From Devosia soli (GTDB lineage Bacteria > Pseudomonadota > Alphaproteobacteria > Rhizobiales > Devosiaceae), in assembly GCF_000970455.1 (NCBI RefSeq), contig NZ_LAJG01000014.1:434001-498000 (forward strand): 64,000 nucleotides of DNA, in the 5' to 3' direction. Made by a program: the position numbers and the translations under genes. The notes beneath the pieces were generated by a model. It saw only the letters and a program-made list of their open reading frames with translations. It did no database searches and had not been told where the DNA came from. Of this stretch, positions 29,167 through 39,114 are shown one piece after another (the stretch's first letter is position 1; every line of letters starts with the position of its first letter).

Positions 29167-30540
29167 ATGAATGCTCTGATCGTAGCCGGCGTATTGCTTG
29201 TCCTCTTGGGGGTGTCCTACCAGACCGGCTGGTCCAAGAGCCGAAATCTCGCCACTGCAAACGGCGTCAAGGTTCATTCCCGTCCGCAATATCATGGGTC
29301 CTATTCTGCCATCTGGACCATGATCCCCGCCCTGGTGATCCTGCTGCTCTGGGCTTGGTTCGGTGGCGGAATTGCTCGTGACTATGCCGTCTCCCAGATT
29401 CCGCAGGATACGCTCCTCGCGCTCGATCAGGCCGGCCTCAACAATGCGCTCAACCGCATCAACGCCCTCGCCTCGGGCTACGGCGTAGCAGGCGACGTCG
29501 CGCCTTGGGAACAGGCCGCTGGCAGTGCCGTGCGCTCGTTCAATTTCCTCACCTTTGCCGGCATGCTGGTCCTGGCCGTAGTTGCTGGCGGCGCGGGCCT
29601 TGTCTACGCCCGCAGTCGCATCACCGCGCGCCTTCGCGCCCGCAACACTGTTGAACGCGTCATCAGCCTTCTGCTTCTTGCCTGTTCCGGTGTTGCCATC
29701 CTGACGACCGTTGGCATCGTCGCCTCGCTTGTCACTGAAGCGTTCAGGTTCTTCACCTTCATCAATCCCATCGACTTCTTCTTCGGCACCGTCTGGGCCC
29801 CCAACAACGCTGGCGGCGCCAACCACGGGCAATATGGGCTTCTGCCGCTGCTCACCGGAACGCTGATGATCACCGCCATCGCCATGCTGGTCGCCGTTCC
29901 GGTCGGCCTGATGGCAGCGATCTACCTGAGCCAATACGCTCCCCGCGGCTTCCGCGCCGTCGTCAAGCCGTTCATCGAAATCCTCGCGGGCATCCCCACC
30001 ATCGTCTTCGGTTTCTTCGCTCTCGTTACGGTCGGTCCTTTCCTACGCGATTTCGGCAATGCCATCGGGCTGAACATAAACGCCACCTCGGCCCTGACCG
30101 CGGGCATCGTCATGGGGATCATGATCATCCCCTTCGTCTCCTCGCTCTCCGACGACATCCTCAATCAGGTGCCCCGCAGCCTGCGCGATGGTGCATATGG
30201 CCTCGGCGCCACCCAGTCCGAAACCATCCGCAACGTCCTTCTCCCGGCAGCCCTTCCAGGCATCGTCGGCGCCTTTCTCCTGGCAGTCAGCCGCGCCGTA
30301 GGCGAAACCATGATCGTGGTCCTGGCGGCAGGCAATTCGCCGATCCTGCGCGGCAACCCCTTCGAGCCGGTCTCGACGATCACCGTCTCGATCGTCAATC
30401 AGCTCACCGGCGACACCGATTTCACCGGTCCTCAGTCGCTCGTCGGCTTCGCCCTCGGTCTCACGCTCTTCGTCGTGACGCTCTGCCTCAATATTTTCGC
30501 CCTCTACATCGTCCGCCGCTTCCGGGAGCAGTACGAATAA
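29167..30540 (+). CDS. pstC: Phosphate ABC transporter permease PstC
   Basis: A 457-residue inner-membrane permease of the Pst complex. The C-terminal 250 residues hold the binding-protein-dependent transport domain with six helices (about 230-450), including the EAA-like loop DGAYGLGATQSETIRNVLLPA. The N-terminal 200 residues form an additional membrane region (four helices, ending TERVISLLLLACSG-like) that is common in alphaproteobacterial PstC and absent from the shorter E. coli protein. It follows the pstS hairpin, and the next gene, pstA, starts 1 bp after its stop. Confidence 0.93.
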   Translation: MNALIVAGVLLVLLGVSYQTGWSKSRNLATANGVKVHSRPQYHGSYSAIWTMIPALVILLLWAWFGGGIARDYAVSQIPQDTLLALDQAGLNNALNRINALASGYGVAGDVAPWEQAAGSAVRSFNFLTFAGMLVLAVVAGGAGLVYARSRITARLRARNTVERVISLLLLACSGVAILTTVGIVASLVTEAFRFFTFINPIDFFFGTVWAPNNAGGANHGQYGLLPLLTGTLMITAIAMLVAVPVGLMAAIYLSQYAPRGFRAVVKPFIEILAGIPTIVFGFFALVTVGPFLRDFGNAIGLNINATSALTAGIVMGIMIIPFVSSLSDDILNQVPRSLRDGAYGLGATQSETIRNVLLPAALPGIVGAFLLAVSRAVGETMIVVLAAGNSPILRGNPFEPVSTITVSIVNQLTGDTDFTGPQSLVGFALGLTLFVVTLCLNIFALYIVRRFREQYE

Positions 30541-30541
30541 A

Positions 30542-31912
30542 ATGGCTACTGACATCGCATCGCCCGCTTCCAGGTCGGCCTCATCAGAACGCACCCGCGC
30601 CATTCGTGCCGGCCTCGTTCGCCGTCACGCGACAGAACAGATCTTCCGTGGTCTCGGCATTGCCGCCATCGCTGTTGCGCTCGGCTTCGTGGCCATCCTC
30701 TTCATCGATGTGTTCCGCAAGGGCATCCCGGCCTTCGTGCAGTCCAATGTGCATCTCTCGGTCTTTTTCGATCCCGAGCTGATTGATGTCGACCCAGCCC
30801 CCGCACGCGATCAATTCCCGTCCGATGCCGAATACACCGCCGCCAGCCTCAAGTGGCAGCGCAGCGTCGCGCTTCTGAATTGGAACACCATCGTCGAAGC
30901 CTCGCTCCGCAAGGCCGCGCCCGAGGCCGGCGACATGACGGCGCGTGAGATTCTCTCGATCCCCGAGACGGACGCGCGTCACGAAATCCGTGAGATGTTC
31001 GTCGCCAATCCGTCGCTTCTTGGCCAGACCGTGGATGTCGACGTGCTCGCCTCCGCCAATGCTCAGAACTGGATCAAGGGCAATATCGACCGCAGCCTTG
31101 GCGACAAGCAGCAGCAACTGTCCGCTCCTGCCCGTGCGCTGATCGACACCTTTGTCGAGAATGGCACGATCTCGAACGGCTTCGCCTGGTCGATCTTGAC
31201 CAATGTCGACTCGCGCTCGGCGCCAGCCTCCGCCGGCCTTCTCGGCGCCTTTGTCGGCACGCTCTGGATGATGCTGATCGTCGTTGTGCTTGCCGTCCCG
31301 ATTGGCGTCGCCGCGGCTATCTATCTCGAAGAGTTCGCACCCAAGTCGCGCCTCACCGATCTTATCGAGGTCAACATCAACAACCTCGCCGCCGTCCCAT
31401 CGATCGTCTTCGGTCTCCTCGGCGCGGCGGTGTTCATCAACTGGTTCCACCTGCCGATCTCGGCGCCCCTCGTCGGTGGTCTGGTGCTGACGCTCCTCAC
31501 TCTGCCCACAATCATCATCGCCACCCGCGGCGCCCTGCTCGGCGTCTCCCCAGCGCTCCGTCAGGCCGCTCTCGGCATGGGCGCATCCAAGACGCAGATG
31601 GTGTTCCACCACGTCCTGCCGGTCACCTTCCCCTCGATCCTGACCGCGACTATCCTCGGCGTGGCCCACGCTCTGGGTGAAACCGCCCCGCTCCTGCTGA
31701 TCGGCATGAAGGCCTTCGTTGCCTCGGTCCCCGCGACTCCGCTCGATCAGGCCGCCGCCCTCCCCGTCCAGATCTACCTCTGGCAGGGCAATGAAAACCG
31801 CAACTTCTTCGAACCCCGCACGGCTGCTGCCATCATGGTGCTGCTGGGCGTCATGATCCTGCTCAACGGCGCCGCCATCTACCTGCGCTCGCGTCTTGAA
31901 AAACGCGCTTAA
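30542..31912 (+). CDS. pstA: Phosphate ABC transporter permease PstA
   Basis: The second Pst permease, 456 residues, longer than the usual ~300. The extra part is an N-terminal segment with one membrane helix (about 38-60) and a large periplasmic domain (about 65-225, DUF3333-like). The C-terminal transport domain (about 235-450) has [27 protein letters not shown]-like sequence and the loop [21 protein letters not shown]. The two partner permeases form one pore. It is followed by pstB after 14 bp with a good AGGAG site. The extended form is usual for this bacterial group and is not a fusion artefact. Confidence 0.93.
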   Translation: MATDIASPASRSASSERTRAIRAGLVRRHATEQIFRGLGIAAIAVALGFVAILFIDVFRKGIPAFVQSNVHLSVFFDPELIDVDPAPARDQFPSDAEYTAASLKWQRSVALLNWNTIVEASLRKAAPEAGDMTAREILSIPETDARHEIREMFVANPSLLGQTVDVDVLASANAQNWIKGNIDRSLGDKQQQLSAPARALIDTFVENGTISNGFAWSILTNVDSRSAPASAGLLGAFVGTLWMMLIVVVLAVPIGVAAAIYLEEFAPKSRLTDLIEVNINNLAAVPSIVFGLLGAAVFINWFHLPISAPLVGGLVLTLLTLPTIIIATRGALLGVSPALRQAALGMGASKTQMVFHHVLPVTFPSILTATILGVAHALGETAPLLLIGMKAFVASVPATPLDQAAALPVQIYLWQGNENRNFFEPRTAAAIMVLLGVMILLNGAAIYLRSRLEKRA

Positions 31913-31926
31913 GGAGACATAGCCAA

Positions 31927-32763
<837 letters not shown>

Positions 32764-32783
32764 TCGCGGCGAGGAGAACGACC

Positions 32784-33494
32784 ATGGCAAATGCAGCCTC
32801 AGACCACATCGTCTCGTCCTTTACCGACGAACTCAATACCCTGGCCCAGACCATCGCCGAAATGGGCGGTCAGGTCGAAGTTGCCATCGAAAATGGCACC
32901 AAGGCCCTGCTCAAGCTCGACCGCGAGCTGGCCGACCTGACCATCATCGCCGACCAGCGCATCGACGACATGCAGCGCCGGATCGACGACATGTGCGTCT
33001 CGATCATCGCCCGCCGCCAGCCCATGGCCTCCGACCTGCGCTCGATCGTCACCGCCATCCACGTCGCCAACGATCTCGAACGCGTCGGCGACATGGCCAA
33101 GCAACTGGCCCGCCGTTCGCTCAAGCTCGAAGGCATCAATCTCCAGCCCACCTTCTATAATGGCGTCAAGAACATGACCGCCTTGGTCCTGCGCCAGCTC
33201 AAGGACGCCCTCGACGCCTATGCCAACCGCGACTCCGCGGCAGCCGTCGAAGTCTGCAACCGCGACGACGAAGTCGACGCCATGCACACCTCGCTCTTTC
33301 GCGAACTGCTGACCTACATGCTCGAAGATCCGCGCAACATCACCACCTGCACGCATCTCCTCTTCTGCGCCAAGAACCTCGAGCGCATCGGCGACCACGC
33401 GACCAACATCGCCGAACGTGCCTACTACCTGCAAACCGGCAAGCAACTCACCGCCGACGTCCAGGAACTGCATCGGACCCAGATCAAAGCGTAG
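32784..33494 (+). CDS. phoU: Phosphate signalling complex regulator PhoU
   Basis: A 236-residue, all-helical cytoplasmic protein with two PhoU repeats. Each repeat carries a metal-binding E(D)xxxD pattern: ANDLERVGDMAKQLARRS near residue 92 and AKNLERIGDHATNIAER near residue 195. PhoU ties the Pst transporter to the PhoR/PhoB two-component system and damps Pho gene expression when phosphate is plentiful. Its ATG has a GAGGAGA site. The gene lies 20 bp after pstB, followed by a 104 bp gap before phoB that holds a palindromic repeat. Confidence 0.95.
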   Translation: MANAASDHIVSSFTDELNTLAQTIAEMGGQVEVAIENGTKALLKLDRELADLTIIADQRIDDMQRRIDDMCVSIIARRQPMASDLRSIVTAIHVANDLERVGDMAKQLARRSLKLEGINLQPTFYNGVKNMTALVLRQLKDALDAYANRDSAAAVEVCNRDDEVDAMHTSLFRELLTYMLEDPRNITTCTHLLFCAKNLERIGDHATNIAERAYYLQTGKQLTADVQELHRTQIKA

Positions 33495-33505
33495 TCCCGC
33501 CTTCC

Positions 33506-33526
33506 CCTCCCCCTTCTAGGGGGAGG
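33506..33526. repeat. Short GC-rich palindrome between phoU and phoB
   Basis: CCTCCCCC-TTCTA-GGGGGAGG is a perfect eight-pair stem with a five-base loop, followed by CCGGGTAGGGGT. It has the same design as the elements at 14230-14250 and 34324-34346. No T-run follows, so a REP-type element is likely. It may also slow transcription between phoU and phoB. Confidence 0.6.
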
Positions 33527-33598
33527 CCGGGTAGGGGTAAACCACAAGAACCATGACCTTCGGCGCCCCAGCGGCTCGCCGATCGATGGAGCACGTCT

Positions 33599-34300
33599 AT
33601 GCCCGCGACCATTCTCGTAGTCGAAGACGAAGGCGATATCGCCATCCTCTTGCGCTATAATCTCGAAGCCGAAGGTTTTCGCGTCGTCACAGCCGAAACC
33701 GGCGACGAAGCCCAGCATGCCATCCAGGAAAAGCTGCCCGACCTGATCCTGCTCGATTGGATGCTGCCCGAGATTTCAGGTATCGAACTCTGCCGCCGCC
33801 TGCGGGCGCGGGACGAGACCTCGCGCATCCCCATCATCATGCTCACCGCCCGCGGCGAAGAAGAAGAGCGCGTCCGGGGCCTCTCGACCGGCGCCGACGA
33901 CTATGTCGTAAAACCCTTCTCGGTCCCCGAGCTCGTCGCGCGTATTCACGCCCTCCTCCGCCGCGCTAATCCCAACCTCGTGACGGCGGCTCTCAAGGTC
34001 GGCGACCTCGAACTCGACCGCACCACCCACCGCGTCCGCCGCTCCACCCGCGACGTACACCTCGGCCCGACCGAATATCGCCTCCTCGAATATCTCATGC
34101 GCCATCCCGGCCGCGTCTATTCGCGCGAGCAGCTTCTCGATGGCGTCTGGGGCAATGACGTCTATGTCGATGAGCGCACCGTCGACGTCCATATCGGCCG
34201 CCTCCGCCGCGCCATCAATCGCGGCCGCGAGAGCGACCCCATCCGCACCGTCCGCGGCGCCGGCTACGCCTTCGACGAACGCTTCGGCCAGCCAGCCTGA
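33599..34300 (+). CDS. phoB: Phosphate regulon response regulator PhoB
   Basis: A 233-residue OmpR-family response regulator. The receiver domain (1-120) has acidic residues Glu9, Asp10 and Glu11, the phospho-acceptor Asp53 in LLDWMLPEISG, and Lys104-like KPFS. The C-terminal winged helix (about 130-228) ends RTVDVHIGRLRRAINRG and RTVRGAGYAFDERF. It activates Pho-regulon genes on phosphorylation by PhoR. It closes the pst cluster, as in many alphaproteobacteria, but no phoR kinase gene is present in this window. The closeness to pst makes PhoB more likely than another OmpR-type regulator. Confidence 0.93.
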   Translation: MPATILVVEDEGDIAILLRYNLEAEGFRVVTAETGDEAQHAIQEKLPDLILLDWMLPEISGIELCRRLRARDETSRIPIIMLTARGEEEERVRGLSTGADDYVVKPFSVPELVARIHALLRRANPNLVTAALKVGDLELDRTTHRVRRSTRDVHLGPTEYRLLEYLMRHPGRVYSREQLLDGVWGNDVYVDERTVDVHIGRLRRAINRGRESDPIRTVRGAGYAFDERFGQPA

Positions 34301-34323
34301 CGCTGAGGCCGTGCTCGATTACA

Positions 34324-34346
34324 CCTCCCCCGATCGATGGGGGAGG
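34324..34346. repeat. Short GC-rich palindrome downstream of phoB
   Basis: CCTCCCCC-GATCGAT-GGGGGAGG is a perfect eight-pair stem with a seven-base loop. It lies 24 bp after phoB. This is the third member of the CCTCCnCC palindrome family in the window. It has no T-run and sits in a 213 bp gap before the MYG1-type gene. Confidence 0.6.
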
Positions 34347-34513
34347 AGAACCGCCACTGGCGCTGTAGCGGGGCCATATCCGACGACCGCCGCCTCATTA
34401 ACATTTCAGTAATGATAACATTGCCTCGGCTAACCGAAGCGGGGTAGCAAGGATTCGTCGAGGCCAAAGCGGGTCGCGATGCCGCGCCAGCCCAGTTTCA
34501 GGACCCTTCAGCC

Positions 34514-35440
34514 ATGACACCAGCATATCTTGTCACCCATTCCGGTGGCTTTCATGCCGATGAGTTGCTGTCGAGCGTGATCCTGACGCGCCTTTTTCCA
34601 GGGGCCCGGATCGTGCGTAGCCGCGCACCCGAATGGATCGCCCCTGCCCCCGATCGCATCATCTACGATGTCGGTGGCGCCTATGACGCGACAAGCGGCA
34701 TATTCGATCATCATCAGCGCGGCGCTCCGCTGCGTGACGATGGCCAGCCCTATAGTTCATTCGGCCTCGTGTGGAAGCATTTCGGGCGCGACTACATCGC
34801 CGCCGCCGGTGTGCCTGCCGAACATGTCGATAGCGTCCACCAGAGTTTTGATGTCAGTTTCGTGCTCCCGATCGATCTCGTCGACAACGGCGCGCAGAGC
34901 CCGTCCGGTCCTCTCGCCGGCCTCGCCCTTTCCTCGCTTCTTGAAACGCTGAAGCCCGATTTTGACGACAAGGATCCGGAAGCAGACACCAAAGCCTTTC
35001 ACAAGGCCCTTGCCGTTGCCCGCAGCTTCGTCGAAGCCGGCGTCAGCCGCGCTGCCGCCAAGCTGCGCGCCGAATCCATCGTGCGCCACGCCATCGAAAC
35101 CACCGGCGCCAATCGCGTCCTCGAACTCCCCATGGGCATGCCCTTCCGCCCGGCCATCGAAAAGGCTGGGGCCGATCACCTTCTCTTCGTCGTGCACCCG
35201 CGCGAAAAGGATTGGTGCCTGACAGGCATCCGCCGCGGCGACGAAGGTTTTGAACTACGCGCCGATCTACCGGCCGCTTGGGCCGGTCTCGTCAATGAGG
35301 ATCTGGAAAAAGCCTGCGGCGTGCCCGGTGCCACTTTCTGCCACAATGGCCGTTTCATCGCCGCCGCCAAGACCCGGGCCGCGGCCTTAACCATGGCTGA
35401 AATCGCCGTTGCCGAGGCCATCGCCAATCAGGCTGCCTGA
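34514..35440 (+). CDS. MYG1 family protein (predicted metal-dependent hydrolase/exonuclease)
   Basis: A 308-residue protein of the MYG1/UPF0160 family, which is related to DHH phosphoesterases and acts as a 3'-5' RNA exonuclease in eukaryotes. The start [18 protein letters not shown] carries the first metal-binding His and Asp. [10 protein letters not shown] and [11 protein letters not shown] supply the second Asp and the HH pair. A C-terminal [14 protein letters not shown]-like segment (here [16 protein letters not shown]) closes the domain. Its role in bacteria is not established. The gene is monocistronic as far as can be seen, with a 213 bp upstream gap holding a palindrome. Confidence 0.9.
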   Translation: MTPAYLVTHSGGFHADELLSSVILTRLFPGARIVRSRAPEWIAPAPDRIIYDVGGAYDATSGIFDHHQRGAPLRDDGQPYSSFGLVWKHFGRDYIAAAGVPAEHVDSVHQSFDVSFVLPIDLVDNGAQSPSGPLAGLALSSLLETLKPDFDDKDPEADTKAFHKALAVARSFVEAGVSRAAAKLRAESIVRHAIETTGANRVLELPMGMPFRPAIEKAGADHLLFVVHPREKDWCLTGIRRGDEGFELRADLPAAWAGLVNEDLEKACGVPGATFCHNGRFIAAAKTRAAALTMAEIAVAEAIANQAA

Positions 35441-35565
35441 TCCGGTTCACATTGCTGCTCTCCGGGTTGGCAGAATGGCTTCCGGCTGATAGGGAGAGGC
35501 AACGGTCATCCGATCGACTCCGCCTTCCATATTCTGGAGAGGCGAGCACAACGTTAGGATATTTT

Positions 35566-35808
35566 TTGCAGGTTCAGGTACGCGACAATAACGTCGATCA
35601 AGCTCTTCGTGTTCTCAAGAAGCGTCTTCAGCGCGAAGGTGTCTTCCGCGAGATGAAGCTCCGCAAGTATTTCGAAAAGCCGTCCGAAGAGCGCGTCCGC
35701 CGCAAGGCAGAAGCCATTCGCCGCAACCGCAAGGCGGCTCGCAAGCAGGCAATCCGCGAGGGCCTCATTGCTGCCCCCAAGCGTCCTGCTGGCTCCTTCA
35801 GCCGCTAA
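35566..35808 (+). CDS. rpsU: 30S ribosomal protein S21
   Basis: A very basic 80-residue protein that binds the small ribosomal subunit near the anti-Shine-Dalgarno region. It begins [21 protein letters not shown] and continues [23 protein letters not shown], a clear S21 sequence, with a Lys/Arg-rich tail. The start is TTG at 35566. Family alignment puts the N-terminus here, and AGGA lies 8 bases upstream. An earlier start would add a non-conserved 38 residues. In many bacteria rpsU leads the rpsU-dnaG-rpoD operon, but here it stands alone, about 18 kb from dnaG-rpoD, and is closed by its own terminator. Confidence 0.93.
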   Translation: MQVQVRDNNVDQALRVLKKRLQREGVFREMKLRKYFEKPSEERVRRKAEAIRRNRKAARKQAIREGLIAAPKRPAGSFSR

Positions 35809-35832
35809 TCGCGGCTAAAGAAAAAGCAAATC

Positions 35833-35857
35833 CGCCGGCCTCTGGGCCGGCGTTTTT
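35833..35857 (+). terminator. Rho-independent terminator after rpsU
   Basis: CGCCGGCC pairs perfectly with GGCCGGCG around TCTG and is followed by TTTTT. The T-run touches the stop codon of the converging small gene. Confidence 0.9.
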
Positions 35858-36107
35858 ATTTGTGGGCGCGGCGCGCCTGGCCGAGCCCTTCCATCTGCCG
35901 GTGCAGAGTGCGGATCTGGTCCGGGCCAAGCGTCTGGCCATCGATCTGGAGCAAGGCGCCGCGCAGGCTCACTGGCGCCGCTTCTTCCATCGCAAAGCGA
36001 ATGGCCTTGGCGGCCGAGGAAAAGCGCCGGGCCCCTTGAGCGAATGCAGTTTTTGCGTCGCTGCCGAGGAACAGGTCCCCCGGCAAATTGAGAATATGCG
36101 TATTCAT
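35856..36107 (-). CDS. Small conserved-looking protein of unknown function (83 aa)
   Basis: No named domain is recognised. The protein starts MNTHILNLPGDLFLGSDAKTAF and has SSAAKAIRFAMEEAAPVSLRG, then LLQIDGQTLGPDQIRTLHRQMEG. It is soluble, with no signal or membrane segment. The regular spacing of hydrophobic residues and its coherent composition suggest a real gene. I have a general impression of similar proteins in Rhizobiales, but did not check it. It converges on rpsU. The 211 bp upstream, to the next gene, hold no further feature I can support. Confidence 0.6.
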   Translation of the reverse strand: MNTHILNLPGDLFLGSDAKTAFAQGARRFSSAAKAIRFAMEEAAPVSLRGALLQIDGQTLGPDQIRTLHRQMEGLGQARRAHK

Positions 36108-36318
36108 TCAAACTTTCTTTCGGCCAATGGCCGTCATTGTCAGCGCGTCGGGGGCCGAGTGATTTGTGCTTCTGCACAACATTACGTGTCTATTGTTTCA
36201 GCCCTGAGACAGTCGCATTGCCATTGGTTACCCGTGCTTGTTCAAGCACAGGCAAGCCCGATGGCTAGGACGTCGATTGTCTGGACCTTGCAGCCAGAAG
36301 CGGCGCAAAAAACCGCGC

Positions 36319-36573
36319 TTAGCGCTTGTTCACGGCGATGCTGAAGACACTTTCGCTCAGCATATCGTCCGCTTTCGTCGCGGTGCTCGGCGAGAGGTCT
36401 GCCTCTTCGACAACCCGCTCGTTGCTTTCGCCCAGGGATTTGACGCGGTACTGAACCGGACCACTATTATGTGGTAGGCAGCTTACGACTTCGCAAGGGC
36501 CCGTGGGCCGATTGCTATGACGCGGAGCAGACCGCAGGTTGAGCATCTGGCCAACCTTGTAGAGATGAGTCAT
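36319..36573 (-). CDS. Small protein of unknown function (84 aa), beta-rich
   Basis: The protein starts MTHLYKVGQMLNLRS and has a central GPCEVVSCLPHNSGPVQYRVKS then ESNERVVEEADL. This arrangement (KVGQ...V.CLP....QYR.KS..E..ERVV.E..L) is a small Sm/SH3-like pattern found in rhizobial hypothetical proteins. A function is not known. I start at the ATG at 36571-36573, since a GGAG ribosome site lies just before it; an upstream reading of 17 codons is less likely. The gene reads in the same direction as the cold-shock gene upstream, 47 bp away, and may be on its transcript. Confidence 0.65.
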   Translation of the reverse strand: MTHLYKVGQMLNLRSAPRHSNRPTGPCEVVSCLPHNSGPVQYRVKSLGESNERVVEEADLSPSTATKADDMLSESVFSIAVNKR

Positions 36574-36620
36574 TGAGCGCTCCGTAAGCCGGGGCATCCC
36601 TGCCCCAGCGATGTTTAGGT

Positions 36621-36827
36621 TCAAGCCAGCTGAATGTTGACAGCCGATTCACGGCCGTCGCGGCTTCGTTCGAGATCGTAGGAAATTTTCTGGCCTTCGG
36701 CGAGGCTCGACATGCCGGCGCGTTCGAGCGCAGAGATGTGGATGAATGCGTCCTTGCCGCCGGTGTCGGGAGTTACAAAACCAAAACCCTTGGTCGTGTT
36801 GAAGAATTTTACAGTGCCAGTGATCAT
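36621..36827 (-). CDS. Cold-shock protein (CspA family)
   Basis: A 68-residue single cold-shock domain, an RNA chaperone. The RNP1 motif is KGFGFVTPD and RNP2 is DAFIHISAL, in the correct order. The start MITGTVKFFN is the family N-terminus and has an AAGGAG site 36831-36836. An upstream ATG giving 11 more residues is not favoured. About 200 bp of leader precede it, which is usual for cold-regulated csp mRNAs. The genome probably holds more csp copies elsewhere. Confidence 0.95.
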   Translation of the reverse strand: MITGTVKFFNTTKGFGFVTPDTGGKDAFIHISALERAGMSSLAEGQKISYDLERSRDGRESAVNIQLA

Positions 36828-37033
36828 GATGGCTCCTTGGAAAGGCTCGAAGCGATGCAAACGAGCGTTACCCTCGTGCGACTTGCAGCGAGGGGTGGAC
36901 TAACGTTTGCAGTTCGAAAGGAAAACCAATCAGCCGGTTAGACCGGGAAGGTCAGATCGCCACGCGGGCAGAAAACGTATTCTTGTATAATCGGCTTCCA
37001 TTGCGCTAAAGTCAAGACGTACCGGAAATACCC
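36828..37033 (-). promoter_or_regulatory. Upstream region and probable long leader of the cold-shock gene
   Basis: About 206 bp lie between the YaiI-family gene and the cold-shock gene. It carries the AAGGAG ribosome site and, further up, an A/T-rich part at about 36975-36995. Many csp mRNAs have long structured leaders that change with temperature, and this one could do so. No exact known leader motif was recognised. Confidence 0.4.
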
Positions 37034-37486
37034 TCAACCGCCGCGTTTAGCGCGCTGCACTGCGGCATCCAATTGCTGCAAAAAGTTGGATCGATCCTTT
37101 GCCCTAAAGCTGGCATTGAAGCCCCGGCTTTCGCCCGTCTCCCGCAGATGCTGATTGAGCTCACGCATTGCCAGAGCCATGCCGATTGAGTCGGTTGTAA
37201 AGAGTTTGCCAGTCGGTCCGATCGCCGTCGCCTTCCTGGCCAGCACCCGGCTCGCGAGCGGAATGTCGGATGTCACGACCAGATCGCCCTCCGCTACCGC
37301 CTCGACGATCCAGTCGTCCGCCGCATCGGCTCCCAGCGGCACCATGACATTACGCACCATCGGGTCGTGCGAGGGGCGTAGCCCGAAATTGGCGACATAG
37401 GTGATGGCAACGCCATGCCGCTCCGCCACCCGCGCCGCCTCGTCCTTCACAGGACAGGCATCGGCATCCACAAAGATCGCAACCAT
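37034..37486 (-). CDS. YaiI/YqxD family protein (UPF0178)
   Basis: A 150-residue protein of the DUF188 family, with the PIN-like start IFVDADACPVKDEAARVAERHG, then TSDIPLASRVLARKA and the C-terminal RDxG-like FRAKDRSNFLQQLDAAV. The acidic residues of the N-terminal strand suggest a nuclease-type fold, but the activity is not known. It begins 2 bp after the stop of the MFS gene upstream, so both are probably translated from one mRNA. Length is normal for the family. Confidence 0.92.
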   Translation of the reverse strand: MVAIFVDADACPVKDEAARVAERHGVAITYVANFGLRPSHDPMVRNVMVPLGADAADDWIVEAVAEGDLVVTSDIPLASRVLARKATAIGPTGKLFTTDSIGMALAMRELNQHLRETGESRGFNASFRAKDRSNFLQQLDAAVQRAKRGG

Positions 37487-37488
37487 CG

Positions 37489-39114
37489 TCAGACCTCGGT
37501 GCTGTCGCGCAATGGCGTCGTATCATCGAGCGGCACGGTCTGCCGCTCGATCATCCGGTGTACATGCGGCAGTCCCTCGCCCCGATGCAGCGCCCGCAAT
37601 TGCTCGGTATTGTCTGCATCCGCCTTGGTCCGGCGCAGGTTGTGCCGCACATAGTCGACCCAGGTCGGCACATGATAGCTCTCGACCCAGATATTGGGCT
37701 TTTCAAGATCGCGCAGCAGCGCCCATTGCCGCGCCCCATCCCGCATCCTGATGCGACGCCGCTCGCTCATCAGCGCCAAAAAACGCGAAATGTCTTCCTG
37801 GGCGATTTCATAGTCGATCATCACCATGATCGGACCGCTCCGCGGCCGCAGGTCGAGCTTGAGTAAGGGCTCGTTGAACGTCCCGAGTGGGTTGAGGTCG
37901 CGATCGTCGAACTGCGGCAGCGGCAAGGCAAAGCCGACGCCGAAGCAGACGAGCAACACTGCCCCAGCCGCAACAAGCGCCCATTGCGGATCGGTGGCAT
38001 CGGCCGTCAGGCCCCAGATCCAGCTACCGCCCGCCATGCCGCCAAAGGTTGCCGTTTGATAGAGCGAGAGCGCCCTCCCCACCACCCAGCGCGGCGAGGA
38101 GAGCTGGATCGACACATTGAAGAGCGACAGCGACAAGACCCAGCAGGCGCCCGCGGGCAAAAGCACCAGATGGCTCAGCGCCACGTCGCGGCTGAATGCC
38201 AGACCAACACAACTGAGGGCAAAGCCGAGACAGGCGATGCGGACGATGACCTCGTTGGAAAACCGCTGCCGGATGCGCCCATTGAAAAATGCTCCGCCGA
38301 TCGCCCCGAGCCCAAAGCATCCGAGCAACGTGCCATAGACCAGTGCCCCGCCGCCTACATATTCCTCCGCCACCGAGGGCAGAAGCGCCATGATGACGAT
38401 GGCGGCAAAGCCGAACAGGAATCCTCGGAACAGCACGGTGAGCAGATTGGGTGATAGCGACATGTAGCGCACGCCGGCCCACATGGCGCTACCAAGCTTT
38501 TCGCGCGGCAGCCGCGATTTCACCCGCTTAGGCTGCCAGCGCCAGAGTGCCGCGATCAGCGTGAGGTAGGAAAAGGCGTTGACGGCAAAGGCCGCGCTCG
38601 CCCCCGCCAGCGCCACGATCATGCCGCCCACCGCCGGTCCGACGCTGCGCATCATGTTGAAGCCCATCGAATTGAGCGTCACCGCCCCCGGCAAATCCTC
38701 GCGCGGCACGATGTCGCCCATCGAGGCCTGCCACGATGGATTGAACAAAGCCGTCCCGCAGCCGATCAGGAAAGTAAAGGTCAGCAGCAGCCAGGGATTG
38801 AGCAACCCCATCCACGCCGTCACAGCCAGCATCAGTGAAACCACGGCCATTCCGGCCTGCGCCACGAGCATCACGCTGCGTCGGTCGAAATTATCGGCCA
38901 GCGCGCCTGCCGCGATCGAAAACACCATGATCGGCAGCGTCGTCGACGCCTGCACCAGCGCCACCATATTGTGCGAGGTGGTCAGCGTCGTCATCATCCA
39001 GCCCGCGCCCACCGCCTGCACCAAACCGCCGAGGTTCGAAATCAGCGTCGCAGCCCAAAGCGTCCGGAAAGTCTCGTGACGAAAGGGCGCCAGGATCGAT
39101 GTGCGCTCAGCCAT
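37489..39114 (-). CDS. MFS transporter with C-terminal cytoplasmic domain (MFS_3/EntS-like)
   Basis: A 541-residue major facilitator protein. Residues about 1-410 contain 12 membrane helices with blocks such as FRTLWAATLISNLGGLVQAVGAGW and DNFDRRSVMLVAQAGMA. About 110 C-terminal residues form a soluble domain (DYEIAQEDISRFLALMSERR, then QWALLRDLEKPNIWVESYHVPTW) that looks like a ferredoxin-like antibiotic monooxygenase or dabb fold. This architecture is known for some MFS_3 proteins. Likely an exporter; the substrate is unknown. It heads the operon with the YaiI-family gene. Confidence 0.9.
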   Translation of the reverse strand: MAERTSILAPFRHETFRTLWAATLISNLGGLVQAVGAGWMMTTLTTSHNMVALVQASTTLPIMVFSIAAGALADNFDRRSVMLVAQAGMAVVSLMLAVTAWMGLLNPWLLLTFTFLIGCGTALFNPSWQASMGDIVPREDLPGAVTLNSMGFNMMRSVGPAVGGMIVALAGASAAFAVNAFSYLTLIAALWRWQPKRVKSRLPREKLGSAMWAGVRYMSLSPNLLTVLFRGFLFGFAAIVIMALLPSVAEEYVGGGALVYGTLLGCFGLGAIGGAFFNGRIRQRFSNEVIVRIACLGFALSCVGLAFSRDVALSHLVLLPAGACWVLSLSLFNVSIQLSSPRWVVGRALSLYQTATFGGMAGGSWIWGLTADATDPQWALVAAGAVLLVCFGVGFALPLPQFDDRDLNPLGTFNEPLLKLDLRPRSGPIMVMIDYEIAQEDISRFLALMSERRRIRMRDGARQWALLRDLEKPNIWVESYHVPTWVDYVRHNLRRTKADADNTEQLRALHRGEGLPHVHRMIERQTVPLDDTTPLRDSTEV

